Shown here: piece after piece, positions 17,761 to 26,217 of the stretch
How the letters are laid out: each line of letters opens with the position of its first letter
How positions within the stretch are numbered: the stretch's first letter is position 1
The notes under the pieces: generated by a model
Databases searched by the model: none
Seen by the model: only the letters and a program-made list of their open reading frames with translations
Told to the model about the DNA's origin: nothing
Source: Bariatricus massiliensis
GTDB taxonomy: Bacteria; Bacillota; Clostridia; Lachnospirales; Lachnospiraceae
Direction: 5' to 3'
DNA: 64,000 bases
NCBI RefSeq assembly: GCF_900086725.1
Contig: NZ_LT574838.1
Location: 1,698,571-1,762,570, forward strand
Position numbers and translations under genes: made by a program

Positions 17761-19605
17761 TTATTTTGTTACAGCAGAAGCTGTCAGCACTTTTTCATTC
17801 TCTTGCGTGATTTTCTCCTTCAGTTCCTGAAGCCTCACCTGTTTCCCGGTCAGAGCCTCCGCCTCATCATCGGTGTAGGTCAGGGGCCTTCTCACATATC
17901 TGAATCCTGCCTGATACGCTGAATCAACTGTGACGCCGTTCTTTCCAGCATTGCAGTGTACCGCGATTAAGGAGCCGTCGTCGTTTCGGCCTACCACAAT
18001 ACCTACATGATTGATGCCTGCCGCGTTGGGCTGCTGCAAAAATACAAGATCGCCCGGAAGCGCTTCTTCCTCCGAAACTGCCTCGGACATTGCCCACTGA
18101 GTGGCTGTACCGTGACCAATCAAAGAGGCCGCCGCAGAATTCTCATACCCGTTTACAAAGGCCCATGTCACGAATCCGCTGCAGTCAAGCCCGTAGTTCT
18201 GAATCGTTCCGCTGGAGCTGGTTCCCGCCGCAGTCACCTGAGCCGGATTTCCCCATCTGTCGTCCCATCCAACTACCGAGGACTTGCCGCCCCAGAAATA
18301 TGGAATCTTGCCTACCAGACTATAGCCCGCCGCTACAACCTGTGCTCTCTCAGCCGATACATCCCCGCCGAGGCTCTCAAGGATAAATCCCTCCGCCCCC
18401 GTTGCCGCAGAACATAAAAGTGAGAAGCTTGACGATGTATATTCTTTGAGAAATGCAATTTCATTCTCTGTAAGTGTCTCTTTATTTGCTTCTATATAAG
18501 CGTCGATATACTGTGGTTCACATATAAGCTCTTCCGCTGTAATGGTCGGTGTATTCATCTCGCTGAGTAATTCAGCCAAACGTGCTTTACAGGAATCATC
18601 CAATCTAAATTCTGTCACGCCGGCCCGGCTCTGTTCCAAAAGGTAGACTGCCACTATATCCTGCCAGTTCTTGACGGATATCTTTAAGTCTTCTGCCTTG
18701 ATTTCCTCCAGCACAACATCCTCTGCCACCTGAACCTTAGACACGGGTTCCTCCGGCGCCGGAAGTTCCGCCGCCTCTGCTTCTGCCTGCGCTTTCTTTG
18801 CGGCAGCCTCAATGGCCTTTTTCACTGACGCTTCTCTATATTCCGATTCAATCTCTGTAAGTATATTGGCAAATGTCTCAGAGAATTCAAGACGGTATGT
18901 ATCTTTCAACTCATCTACATAAAATCCAATACCCGCCTTAAGTGACGGACTGGCAATGCTAAGAGACGGAACGTCTTCCTTACTGCCGGCAAATGGGTTC
19001 CCTACGCCCGGCAGGCCATTACTTTCCAAGGAAGCATTCCCCTCAGCTGGTTTTTCTAAAGGTTCTGACGGAGCTGGCGTCTCTATATCAGGATTTCCGG
19101 CATCGGGATTCTCTGTATCCGGCACTTCTGTATCCGGATTCTCTGTGTCAGGCGTTTCTATATCCGGATTCTCTGTGTCAGGTACTTCTGTATCCGGGTT
19201 CTCTGTATCAGGTGCTTCTGTATCTGGATTCTCTGTGTCAGGTGTTTCTGTATCTGGGTTCTCTATGTCAGGCGCTTCTGTATCCGGGGTTTCCACATCA
19301 GGATTCTCAATATCCGGTGTCTCTCCGTTTGGCGCTTCTGTACTTGGTACTTCCGGATTCACCGTCGCCTGAGAGTCCGTTGATTCAGGCGTTACCTGTT
19401 CCGGAATAAGTTCACAATCAGTAAGCGCTATTATCTGGCCATCCGGCAGAATCACCTTGTCACCATTTACCGTTACGGTCACTTGCTGTCCGTTATATAT
19501 GGCAGTGCGCGTTTCTTCGCCCGCCACCAAAACTGCCGTGTTGGACACGAGCATGACCGACGCTATTGAAACACACAATAATCTCATTACTACTTTTCTT
19601 TTCAT
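17761..19605 (-). CDS. Secreted NlpC/P60 peptidoglycan hydrolase with Pro/Asp/Thr repeat region
   Basis: 614 residues. Residues 1-29 are a signal peptide (LLCVSIASVMLVSNTAVLVAG). Residues 30-75 form a small beta region, about 90-175 a PDTENPDTEV-type repeat, and 250-420 an Ala/Glu-rich helical region. From 425 comes an NlpC/P60 domain: YGLDCSGFVTWAFVNG (Cys nucleophile), NAAGINHVGIVVG (His) and IAVHCNAG. It should cleave stem peptides in the cell wall. The repeat is probably a wall-spanning spacer. There is no sorting signal, so it is secreted or wall-bound otherwise. It follows the surface-fibre operon and may remodel the wall for fibre passage (inference). Confidence 0.9.
   Translation of the reverse strand: MKRKVVMRLLCVSIASVMLVSNTAVLVAGEETRTAIYNGQQVTVTVNGDKVILPDGQIIALTDCELIPEQVTPESTDSQATVNPEVPSTEAPNGETPDIENPDVETPDTEAPDIENPDTETPDTENPDTEAPDTENPDTEVPDTENPDIETPDTENPDTEVPDTENPDAGNPDIETPAPSEPLEKPAEGNASLESNGLPGVGNPFAGSKEDVPSLSIASPSLKAGIGFYVDELKDTYRLEFSETFANILTEIESEYREASVKKAIEAAAKKAQAEAEAAELPAPEEPVSKVQVAEDVVLEEIKAEDLKISVKNWQDIVAVYLLEQSRAGVTEFRLDDSCKARLAELLSEMNTPTITAEELICEPQYIDAYIEANKETLTENEIAFLKEYTSSSFSLLCSAATGAEGFILESLGGDVSAERAQVVAAGYSLVGKIPYFWGGKSSVVGWDDRWGNPAQVTAAGTSSSGTIQNYGLDCSGFVTWAFVNGYENSAAASLIGHGTATQWAMSEAVSEEEALPGDLVFLQQPNAAGINHVGIVVGRNDDGSLIAVHCNAGKNGVTVDSAYQAGFRYVRRPLTYTDDEAEALTGKQVRLQELKEKITQENEKVLTASAVTK
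19075..19330 (-). repeat. Tandem repeat encoding PDTENPDTE(V/A/T)
   Basis: About 250 bp of 15-30 bp imperfect repeats (tctgtatccggattc type on the plus strand) in frame within the NlpC/P60 gene. Likely length-variable by slippage. Confidence 0.85.
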
Positions 19606-19815
19606 CTTCTGCCCTCCAATGCTAAGTTTATATATATGCCTTTCTTTCCAAGAATCAGAATAAAACTACTTTATATCACTATATCAAAAGAAAGTCATAC
19701 TCCGGTCACATGAAGTTCATTTTAGAAAAAATTATCGAGTCATTTGTGACCTTAGCACAAATTTAGTATACACCCTAAATCTAAAATATGGTAGGTAAAT
19801 AAAGCTAAATGTTTA

Positions 19816-20016
19816 TTAATTTTTCTGCTCTTCTTCTTTTACGGTTTCAACCGCTGAATCAAGCAGCCGTATCAATTCCAATGTACTCCTGAAGGACTCC
19901 TTCTTCTGCTTTTGAACCCACAATATGGTACCCTGCCATGTGTTATTATGACTCCCTTTTATATCAATAATAAATGTCTGTCCGTACAGTTCTACTTTCC
20001 TAGTCTTTTTATCCAT
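19816..20016 (-). CDS. Short WQG-family protein (unknown function)
   Basis: 66 residues, soluble, no signal peptide. The core FIIDIKGSHNNTWQGTILW is followed by FRSTLELIRLLDSAVE, the same strand-strand-helix pattern as proteins at 20009, 34406, 34957 and 51865. It overlaps the end of the long WQG gene by 8 bp, with AAGGAG placed for translational coupling. It is the last gene of the surface-fibre operon. I do not recognise the family; a regulatory adaptor role is only suggested by its company. Confidence 0.8.
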   Translation of the reverse strand: MDKKTRKVELYGQTFIIDIKGSHNNTWQGTILWVQKQKKESFRSTLELIRLLDSAVETVKEEEQKN

Positions 20017-20467
20017 GACAATCGCTCCTTAAACCCTCATTCAGAAGTCTTATACATTCCAATGTAGTTGCAAATTTTCCTCTTTTGCCGCTCTCCATAC
20101 ATGTGAGCATACCCTGCCACTCTGCACTGTGCCTTGTGAGCATGAGCATCTCAAAGGTTCCTTCTTCTCCATGCATAGCCTTGATCTCCTCATCTGTATG
20201 ATATCTTTCGGGCTGTCCACAATAAGCACAAGGTTCATCCGTTTCTCCAAAACTGCGTAAAATCTGATGCGGCTGTGGATGGCCGATTCGATTGTATACA
20301 CTGTCAATTTTAATAATTAAATCGGCAGCGTCATAAAATTCCACCACATCCTTACAGGCAACTCCACATATCCATCCTTGGAAGCATTCCGGCCGGCGCT
20401 CCCGGAAACATATGCGGATGCTGTTTGCCGGCAATTTTGCTTGTTTTGTATCACTCATATCCATCAT
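20009..20467 (-). CDS. Long WQG-family protein (unknown function)
   Basis: 152 residues. The N-terminal 85 residues (IRICFRERRPECFQGWICGV, VVEFYDAADLIIKIDSVYNR) align by eye with the N-terminus of the protein at 34957. A CAYCGQPERYH segment could bind metal. The C-terminal 50 residues are the WQG domain (FEMLMLTRHSAEWQGMLTC, FATTLECIRLLNEGL). It begins 10 bp after the BTAD regulator gene and overlaps the next short WQG gene. No signal peptide or membrane segment. Function unknown. Confidence 0.8.
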   Translation of the reverse strand: MMDMSDTKQAKLPANSIRICFRERRPECFQGWICGVACKDVVEFYDAADLIIKIDSVYNRIGHPQPHQILRSFGETDEPCAYCGQPERYHTDEEIKAMHGEEGTFEMLMLTRHSAEWQGMLTCMESGKRGKFATTLECIRLLNEGLRSDCHG

Positions 20468-20477
20468 AAACCTTTCC

Positions 20478-21689
20478 CTATTTAGGCAAATCCCAAAAAC
20501 CCATTTCTTCTAATCCAAATTGCAGGCCCACCCGCTTCTTATTAAGATTCAAAAAGCCGGCTTCTATTCTGTGGACAACTATCTTTGCCGTCTCATACTG
20601 ACATGTCGGCAGGAGAATCAAATACTGTGAGCCACTATATTTTGTAATTACATCACCGGCACGTAGGGAATTGAGAAGCACCGTCCGCAGTGTCTGCATT
20701 GCTTCTCCCAGTATATCAAGATAAGCCTGAGAGTCCGTTTTAATCTCCTGTCTGGGAGTCACAGTGACGAGAACTAGATATTCCGAAATTCCCAAACGTT
20801 CCGCGCGTCTTTTTTCTAACTGATAGAGCTTCTTAAAGACACCATATTCACAGTAAAAAGCTCCTACATTATCGTCTTCATCCATTTCTTCCTTGATTAC
20901 CTGAAGACTTAATTCCTCTTCATGTGTCTGCCTTAAAATATTCTCATAAACCTTCCGCAGATTCTGCGAAGGGCTGATTCCTAAATTTTCATAGAGTGTA
21001 TCGACTGCTTTATGATATTGTTCCCTCGCAAGATAGAGCTTATTCTGGTGGACTAAAGCCTGCACGCTTAGGCAATACAAATCTTCATCCAGCGGCTCCA
21101 GCTTTAGGGACAAACTACAGACTCTACTCATCTCTTCAAATCTCTCTGCCTCTTCCAAAAGCCCTGCCAGCTCTTTTACAGCAGACAGATACATAGAGTG
21201 ATAATACGTAGAAAGTGACAGCGCCCAATACTCTCCCGTAATATTAGGGAGAAACATACCTTTGTACAATTCAACTGCCTTCGTAAGAAGCCGGATTTTT
21301 TCTCCCTGCTCATTTACATCTGCGGCCCTGCCGCAACATGTTTCAAACTCTTCGGTATCAAGCACCAGCGGAAGATTCTCATTGAGCCGGTATGTCCCGT
21401 GCCCTGTGATGATAAAATCATACTCGGGCCAAGTTCTTTTCAGTAAAGTCCGGAGCCGGTATATCAAGTTCTTAAGTGCTCCCGCGGGATTTTCACTTTC
21501 TGTCTCTCCCCACAGTACATCGATAAGTTCCTGTGAAGGAATCTCTCTCGTCCGGCAGCATAAGAAATACGAGATAAGTCTGGTCAGCATCGTAGACCAG
21601 ATTTTCTCTTCGTCAAGCACAATTCCCTGCGCTGTCATGCTGAAATTACCAAACATCTGAATCTTTATTTTATTATGTTCCTCATTCAT
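20478..21689 (-). CDS. BTAD/SARP-type transcriptional regulator with GGDEF-like C-terminus
   Basis: 403 residues. Residues 5-95 are a winged helix of the OmpR/SARP kind (IQMFGNFSMTAQG, ELIDVLWGE, LKNLIYRLRTLLK), and about 100-250 a bacterial transcriptional activation domain (helical TPR-like; LGISPSQNLRKVYENIL). The last 110 residues look like a degenerate GGDEF fold (LRAGDVITKYSGSQYLILLP, where active enzymes have RYGGDEF). ATG at 21689 with GGAAG upstream is preferred over TTG 21710, which would overlap sipW. It is followed by two WQG proteins, and by position it regulates the surface-fibre operon. Confidence 0.82.
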   Translation of the reverse strand: MNEEHNKIKIQMFGNFSMTAQGIVLDEEKIWSTMLTRLISYFLCCRTREIPSQELIDVLWGETESENPAGALKNLIYRLRTLLKRTWPEYDFIITGHGTYRLNENLPLVLDTEEFETCCGRAADVNEQGEKIRLLTKAVELYKGMFLPNITGEYWALSLSTYYHSMYLSAVKELAGLLEEAERFEEMSRVCSLSLKLEPLDEDLYCLSVQALVHQNKLYLAREQYHKAVDTLYENLGISPSQNLRKVYENILRQTHEEELSLQVIKEEMDEDDNVGAFYCEYGVFKKLYQLEKRRAERLGISEYLVLVTVTPRQEIKTDSQAYLDILGEAMQTLRTVLLNSLRAGDVITKYSGSQYLILLPTCQYETAKIVVHRIEAGFLNLNKKRVGLQFGLEEMGFWDLPK

Positions 21690-21693
21690 AGCA

Positions 21694-22209
21694 TCACTTC
21701 CGTTTGTCAATAGCCGCCGCTGTTATCTGAAGTATCACTGCCAACCCAATAAGCCCCGCTGCCGCGAATTTACCAGAATTACTGGTAAACACTTGCGCAA
21801 TTCTTCCCATCCCGGGAACAGTAAGCATCACTTTCCCTATGTAATTGTCATAAGGGACAGGATTCATATCCTTCTTATCATTGGCGTCACCTTTGGTAAC
21901 AAACTCACTCATAATCTCACTGTTAGCCACGACCCTATGGGTGATAATAGAGGCGCCGTCCATTGACCCATAAAATGCAATGACATCTTCCTCATCCACC
22001 TCCTCAGGCGGTATCCCCTTTACATATACAAGACTGCCTGTGGAAATAGCCGGTTCCATACTTCCACTTATAACCGTATATATATGAAATCCAAACACCC
22101 GCGGTACAGTAAGTGGAAGACAGACAAGTACAAGTATTATTAGTAAAACAGTGCCCAGTGCACTGCAAACAACAGCCACTGGGCTCCTTTCCTTTTTCCC
22201 TCTGCTCAA
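21694..22209 (-). CDS. sipW: SipW-type signal peptidase I
   Basis: 171 residues. An N-terminal membrane helix is followed by the catalytic VISGSMEPAISTGSLV (Ser) and ASIITHRVV (His in place of the Lys used by typical bacterial enzymes), then TKGDANDKKDMNPV and a second C-terminal membrane helix. This is the ER/SipW class that processes TasA-type fibre proteins. Two such substrates lie upstream in the same operon. The start is TTG (22209) behind AAAGGGGAAA. It ends 4 bp before the second BTAD regulator start. Confidence 0.9.
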   Translation of the reverse strand: MSRGKKERSPVAVVCSALGTVLLIILVLVCLPLTVPRVFGFHIYTVISGSMEPAISTGSLVYVKGIPPEEVDEEDVIAFYGSMDGASIITHRVVANSEIMSEFVTKGDANDKKDMNPVPYDNYIGKVMLTVPGMGRIAQVFTSNSGKFAAAGLIGLAVILQITAAAIDKRK

Positions 22210-22244
22210 AACTGGTTTCCCCTTTTATCACATGAAATATAGTT

Positions 22245-23147
22245 TTATTTTGCACGCTTCTTTAAGTATACAACCAATGCTGTCAATGCCGCAAGTGATA
22301 ATACTATAATCGCGATACCAGCCGCAATCGGTGCTTTCCTGCTAGTCTCTTTTTCAGAAGCGTCTATATTTGAAGTTGGAGTGTCTTCATCGTCTAAGTC
22401 CACCAGTCCTTGTGGCGTCTGTTCATCTGGATTTTCCACTGTTCCTCCGCCTTCGGTCTCAGGCGTCTCCCCTGTTCCCTCGGTGGTACCTGCTTCACCG
22501 GCTGCTCCTGTTCCTCCTGCCGTACCTGCAGTTCCGCCTGTCGTGGCAGGAGTTCCCACTACAGTTGTCACCGTAGTAGTAGTCTCAATAACCGTTCCTG
22601 ATTCACCCGGTGTATACATAAAGTCAAAAACATTTTCTGCTTCATTTGCACTTAATGTCTTCGTCAGCGCCAATGCCTGCGGTACATAGTTTTCAATATA
22701 CTGATATGCCACCACCGGTTTGTCACCCACATTGCCGTAAAATGTACTGCTTGGAGCAAGTGTATTGCCGTCGGCGTCAAGATAGTTCACTGTATAAGCG
22801 ACCATGTTCCCCTTGACACCATAGGCTACCACATAATCCGCGTCTTCTGTTATTTTAAATGATACTACAGCTAAAGCTTCTTCATTGTCTCGCCCACTGC
22901 GTCTGAAGCCCTTCACATAATACTTACTGTCAGTCACCTGCACGTTATCGATACTAAGGTTTATCCCACTTCCTTTGCGAATATCCGTAAGCACCTCTTT
23001 GTCTGCTCCATTGATAGTACCCTTATTTCCCGCTGATATGGTCAAGGTATATCCGTACTCATCGGCTGCCAGTGCATTTGTAAAAGAAAGAGCGGAGAAC
23101 AGGCAGACTATAAGGATAGACACGAGCATCTTTTTCCATCTTTTCAT
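22245..23147 (-). CDS. Surface protein with MucBP-like domain and C-terminal membrane anchor
   Basis: 300 residues. Signal peptide 1-28 (ILIVCLFSALSFTNALAA). Residues 30-180 are beta-rich with a MucBP-like segment (VNYLDADGNTLAPSSTFYGN). Residues 185-260 are a Thr/Gly/Glu-rich stalk, followed by one transmembrane helix and KKRAK. No LPxTG-like motif precedes the helix, so it is likely membrane-anchored rather than sorted. Gaps of 5 bp to the preceding gene and 35 bp to sipW place it in the fibre operon. The ligand is unknown. Confidence 0.75.
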   Translation of the reverse strand: MKRWKKMLVSILIVCLFSALSFTNALAADEYGYTLTISAGNKGTINGADKEVLTDIRKGSGINLSIDNVQVTDSKYYVKGFRRSGRDNEEALAVVSFKITEDADYVVAYGVKGNMVAYTVNYLDADGNTLAPSSTFYGNVGDKPVVAYQYIENYVPQALALTKTLSANEAENVFDFMYTPGESGTVIETTTTVTTVVGTPATTGGTAGTAGGTGAAGEAGTTEGTGETPETEGGGTVENPDEQTPQGLVDLDDEDTPTSNIDASEKETSRKAPIAAGIAIIVLSLAALTALVVYLKKRAK

Positions 23148-23152
23148 CTCTG

Positions 23153-23899
23153 CTACTCCCCTTTCCTTCTGCGGTATCTGCGGTTCTTCTTCATCGTCAC
23201 AATGCCTAAAATCAGGAGAACGATTCCGCTTATCATCGCCAATGCACAGAGCAATAATATTTTCGAAGTATCGCCCGTCTTAACGACCTGTTTAATCACT
23301 TTGTTCGTTGTAGTTGTTCCACCTTCGGCTACCTCCTCAACCGCAAAATTCATCTGCAGCTTTGCAAGTGTCTGCTGGTAACCGTTACCCTGAGTCTCAC
23401 CGTCTACCTTGACCCAGAGATGAACGGTTCCCTTCTCTCCATTGCCAAGGCGGTCAAGATAGAAGTAATCTTTCAGCGTATCTGATGCCTGTTTCAGGCC
23501 TTCCTGCCCTTTACCGGCGTCTTCTCCTCCGACTGTCGCGCTGTCATACAGCACTTTCGTCTCAGAGCTGTTTACATAAGTCAGGCGGTATTCATACACA
23601 CCACCGGAAGCCTGCTCATTGGCATCCTCCAAAGTCTGGATGACCTCATTGGCCATATACCAGTCTGTCTTTCCACTGGCTGAATTCTGTATCTGAACCT
23701 TCAGTTCAATGCTGTCACCGGGCTGAACAAGGGCCGCCTCATCTGCCAGATTAGAAGAGCCAAAGTTACTGTCAAGCTCCTTGCCGTCAAAGTTGACAAG
23801 CCAGCCGTCCTTCCCCTGATGATCCTTTGCATATGTTGTCATGGAAGCGCCTACAACCATAATCATTGTCATGGCAAGGCACAAAATTTTCTTTTTCAT
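23153..23899 (-). CDS. Cell-surface protein with VKTGD-type sorting signal
   Basis: 248 residues. Signal peptide 1-24 (CLAMTMIMVVGASMTTYA), then a beta-rich domain of about 170 residues. The C-terminus has QVVKTGDTS, a hydrophobic helix (LLLCALAMISGIVLLILGIV) and a strongly basic tail, the layout of a sortase substrate. The motif is not LPxTG; VKTGD-like signals occur in clostridial surface proteins. No known domain recognised in the ectodomain. Strong GGAGG site 10 bp before ATG. Confidence 0.75.
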   Translation of the reverse strand: MKKKILCLAMTMIMVVGASMTTYAKDHQGKDGWLVNFDGKELDSNFGSSNLADEAALVQPGDSIELKVQIQNSASGKTDWYMANEVIQTLEDANEQASGGVYEYRLTYVNSSETKVLYDSATVGGEDAGKGQEGLKQASDTLKDYFYLDRLGNGEKGTVHLWVKVDGETQGNGYQQTLAKLQMNFAVEEVAEGGTTTTNKVIKQVVKTGDTSKILLLCALAMISGIVLLILGIVTMKKNRRYRRRKGE

Positions 23900-23911
23900 G
23901 TTCTGTACCTC

Positions 23912-24658
23912 CTATTGTAAGCTTATACTTGTTTCGTCTGATGACACATTGACATCCACGCCCCAGGCGCTCTTGATCGCGTCCTTCGCATTATTGGTCT
24001 GTACTGCGTTGACCTCCGCGTCCAAATGGAATGTGTAACCATTGTAGTCATATACATACTGTATCGTCTTTCCGTCAGGTGATACTTGCTTCGTCACCAT
24101 CTCGGCAATTTTATTGTCGATTCTGATCGTGTCGGAAAGTTCGGGTGTAGTCTCTCCTGCCGGAAGCGCCTGTGTATAGTAAAGTACTAACCGCTCCGGG
24201 GAAGATGCTACCTTGGCCTGCTCCCAGCCATTGCCTGTCAGGTTCAGCTCAATAAGCTCCGGTGAGAGATCTGTCGCTTTTCCTGCCTCATCCTGCCAGC
24301 TCTTTGTGATGATAACTCTGACAAATGTATCGATGTTGCCGCTGTTCTTCACACTCAGCTTTTCCTCATATTTCTTACCCGGCGTCAGCTTGCCGTCCTT
24401 GCCGAGCATATCGCTTAGAAGCTCACCCTTTGTCTCGGCCCATTCTCCGCTGTCTGTATAATTCTTGCTGCTGATTTCCTTGCCATTCTCCATAAGTGTT
24501 ACGCCGATACTTGGCATATTTACTTGAACCGAATAGTTCTCACTGTAATATGTTAACGCCGCTCTTGTGCTTCCGATAGTACTTCCAAGCAGCAGAAGCG
24601 CTGATGCCGAAAGGAGCAGGACCGGTTTTAAAGGAAATGACTTTTTATTCTTTTTCAT
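23912..24658 (-). CDS. TasA-like fibre protein with SipW-type signal peptide (second)
   Basis: 248 residues. The N-terminus KPVLLLSASALLLLGSTIGS followed by TRAALTYYSENYSVQVNM is a SipW-dependent signal of the TasA/camelysin kind. The body includes SVKNSGNIDTFVRVIITKSW, typical of the TasA fold where a conserved strand precedes FVRV. Likely exported and cleaved by the SipW encoded 1.7 kb downstream, then assembled or attached outside. No sorting motif and no C-terminal helix. ATG follows GGAGG. Confidence 0.82.
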   Translation of the reverse strand: MKKNKKSFPLKPVLLLSASALLLLGSTIGSTRAALTYYSENYSVQVNMPSIGVTLMENGKEISSKNYTDSGEWAETKGELLSDMLGKDGKLTPGKKYEEKLSVKNSGNIDTFVRVIITKSWQDEAGKATDLSPELIELNLTGNGWEQAKVASSPERLVLYYTQALPAGETTPELSDTIRIDNKIAEMVTKQVSPDGKTIQYVYDYNGYTFHLDAEVNAVQTNNAKDAIKSAWGVDVNVSSDETSISLQ

Positions 24659-24679
24659 TTTCTACCTACCTCCTACCTG

Positions 24680-25186
24680 TTAGTCCGTACTGTCGGAAGT
24701 TATCACTCTGTTCCAGTCCGCGATTCCATTGCCCTCTGCATCGTAGACAACCGGCGTACATTCCTGAACTACTATAATGTTGAATTCTTCCTTCTTATCT
24801 TCTTCTGTGTTCTTCGGATATTCAAATGTTACTAACAATTCTTCTGTGCTTCCTCCTGCCGGAAGTACGGAATCATAATACCAGTACCCGTCTCCCCCGT
24901 CTCTCCAGCTGCCGGTGGGCTTATAATCCACATCGATTACTGAAAATACCTTCACTCTCACAAAACAGTCATAATCTCCAATATTGTTAATCACGACATG
25001 CTTGCCGTCTCCGTCTACCGTTTCCTCCACCTCTGTCTCGGTAAAACCGATGTTGAGCTGCACAGCCCCGCTCGCTTCGGAATGAGCGGTAAAGTAAGCC
25101 ATCGCACTTCCTACGGAGAGAGTGGCAGTGAGGGCCAGCGCCGCTGCTGCCAGAAGAACAGGCTTTTTATCAAACTTTATTCTCAT
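24680..25186 (-). CDS. TasA-like fibre protein with SipW-type signal peptide (first)
   Basis: 168 residues. KPVLLAAAALALTATLSVGS followed by AMAYFTAHSEASGAVQLNIG matches the GxxAYFT SipW-dependent signal. Then NNIGDYDCFVRVKVFS, the TasA-type core, shared with the neighbouring larger protein. The start is taken as ATG 25186; GTG 25189 is possible. It lies 12 bp after the accessory pilin-like gene, within the same operon. It probably forms or caps a protein fibre. Confidence 0.82.
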   Translation of the reverse strand: MRIKFDKKPVLLAAAALALTATLSVGSAMAYFTAHSEASGAVQLNIGFTETEVEETVDGDGKHVVINNIGDYDCFVRVKVFSVIDVDYKPTGSWRDGGDGYWYYDSVLPAGGSTEELLVTFEYPKNTEEDKKEEFNIIVVQECTPVVYDAEGNGIADWNRVITSDSTD

Positions 25187-25198
25187 CACTCATACCCC

Positions 25199-26185
25199 CT
25201 ACTCTTGTGCGTCCGCATTGTCATTCATCTTATTCCAGTCATACTGATTATTTTCATTTAACTTAAAGTTATTCACGACACCATAGCCGCCCTGCAGGTG
25301 CCCGTCATGCTGGTTCTGGAATCCTGCTGATACGGTGTCATCCGCCACGATTGTCGTGTTGACGGAATCACTGCCCACTGTTTCATAACCCGCTCCGCTG
25401 TATATCTCAGTCACTACAACATCAGAGCCTGCCGGAATGTTATCAATCACCGCTGATTTACTTCCGTATCCGTCGAAGGTCAGTGCAATCTGTCTCGCCT
25501 CCGTCTTACCGTCCAGCGTGGTAATATCAATCTGGAAAACAAAGGTGGCTTTCTCTCCAAGTGTAATATGATGGTCGAGCAACTCTTTTGTAATTTCCAG
25601 AGAGCCGAACCGCGCTGTCTGTTCCGGCTTAAGACCGACTGCGTTCGCTCCTGTTAAATCGTAGACCCATGTATCGTCTCCACTTGCGTAATAATAATTA
25701 TTTGGCAGCGAAATGAGGTATGGGGTGAAATTATATACATAGTTGGCGGCTTTTACTTCTTCCGCCGTTATCAGATATAACCCGGTGGCAAGATTACTGG
25801 CAAGGGCCTTTCCTCCAACTGTGGTTGTTGTAGCGGCCGGGGTAGTACCTTTTATTAATTTATTTGCCTCTTCTGCCCTCTTGAGCCATGTATCTGCCGA
25901 GCTGTTATTATTTTCAACAGAACTCAAATCCAAACTTTCGAACCCTTTCTCCGCTTTATAAGCCCCCGTCTCGTCGATGGATGCAACCTTATAAAGATTA
26001 ATCGGGACACCACCCTCTATCGTCTTTAGGTCCTCATAATCTCCGCCGATTGAAAATTCAACAGAACAGGAGGCATTGGTGTCTACCGCGTTCGCTGCCC
26101 GTGCTCCCGGCAGACTAAGTGCGGAAAACGCAAGAGCTAAAGCCAGTAATACAGCACTTCCTTCTTTTACTCTCTTCTTCATCAT
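25199..26185 (-). CDS. Secreted pilin-like accessory protein without visible sorting signal
   Basis: 328 residues. Signal peptide 1-30, a pilin-like N-terminal domain (INLYKVASIDETGAYKAEKG, LATGLYLITAEEV), then a second domain (FGSLEITKELLDHHITLGEK) like the DUF7601/DUF5979 domains of Lachnospiraceae pilins. These features suit a minor or basal pilin. Yet the protein ends NDNADAQE with no LPxTG, helix or basic tail, and I see no frameshift restoring one before the next gene. It may be non-covalently bound or incorporated only through internal lysines. The position after two class C sortases supports a pilus role. Confidence 0.75.
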   Translation of the reverse strand: MMKKRVKEGSAVLLALALAFSALSLPGARAANAVDTNASCSVEFSIGGDYEDLKTIEGGVPINLYKVASIDETGAYKAEKGFESLDLSSVENNNSSADTWLKRAEEANKLIKGTTPAATTTTVGGKALASNLATGLYLITAEEVKAANYVYNFTPYLISLPNNYYYASGDDTWVYDLTGANAVGLKPEQTARFGSLEITKELLDHHITLGEKATFVFQIDITTLDGKTEARQIALTFDGYGSKSAVIDNIPAGSDVVVTEIYSGAGYETVGSDSVNTTIVADDTVSAGFQNQHDGHLQGGYGVVNNFKLNENNQYDWNKMNDNADAQE

Positions 26186-26217
26186 CGCATCTTATCCTCC
26201 TTAAGAAATCTTGTTAG

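Noticed and set aside
19075..19330. CRISPR-like regular repeat
   Set aside because: The units are short, contiguous and in frame with coding sequence, with no unique spacers.
18956..19409. Plus-strand frames with SGFSVSG and YPDSLCQ repeats
   Set aside because: They are antisense readings of the PDTENPDTE repeat and are not independent genes.
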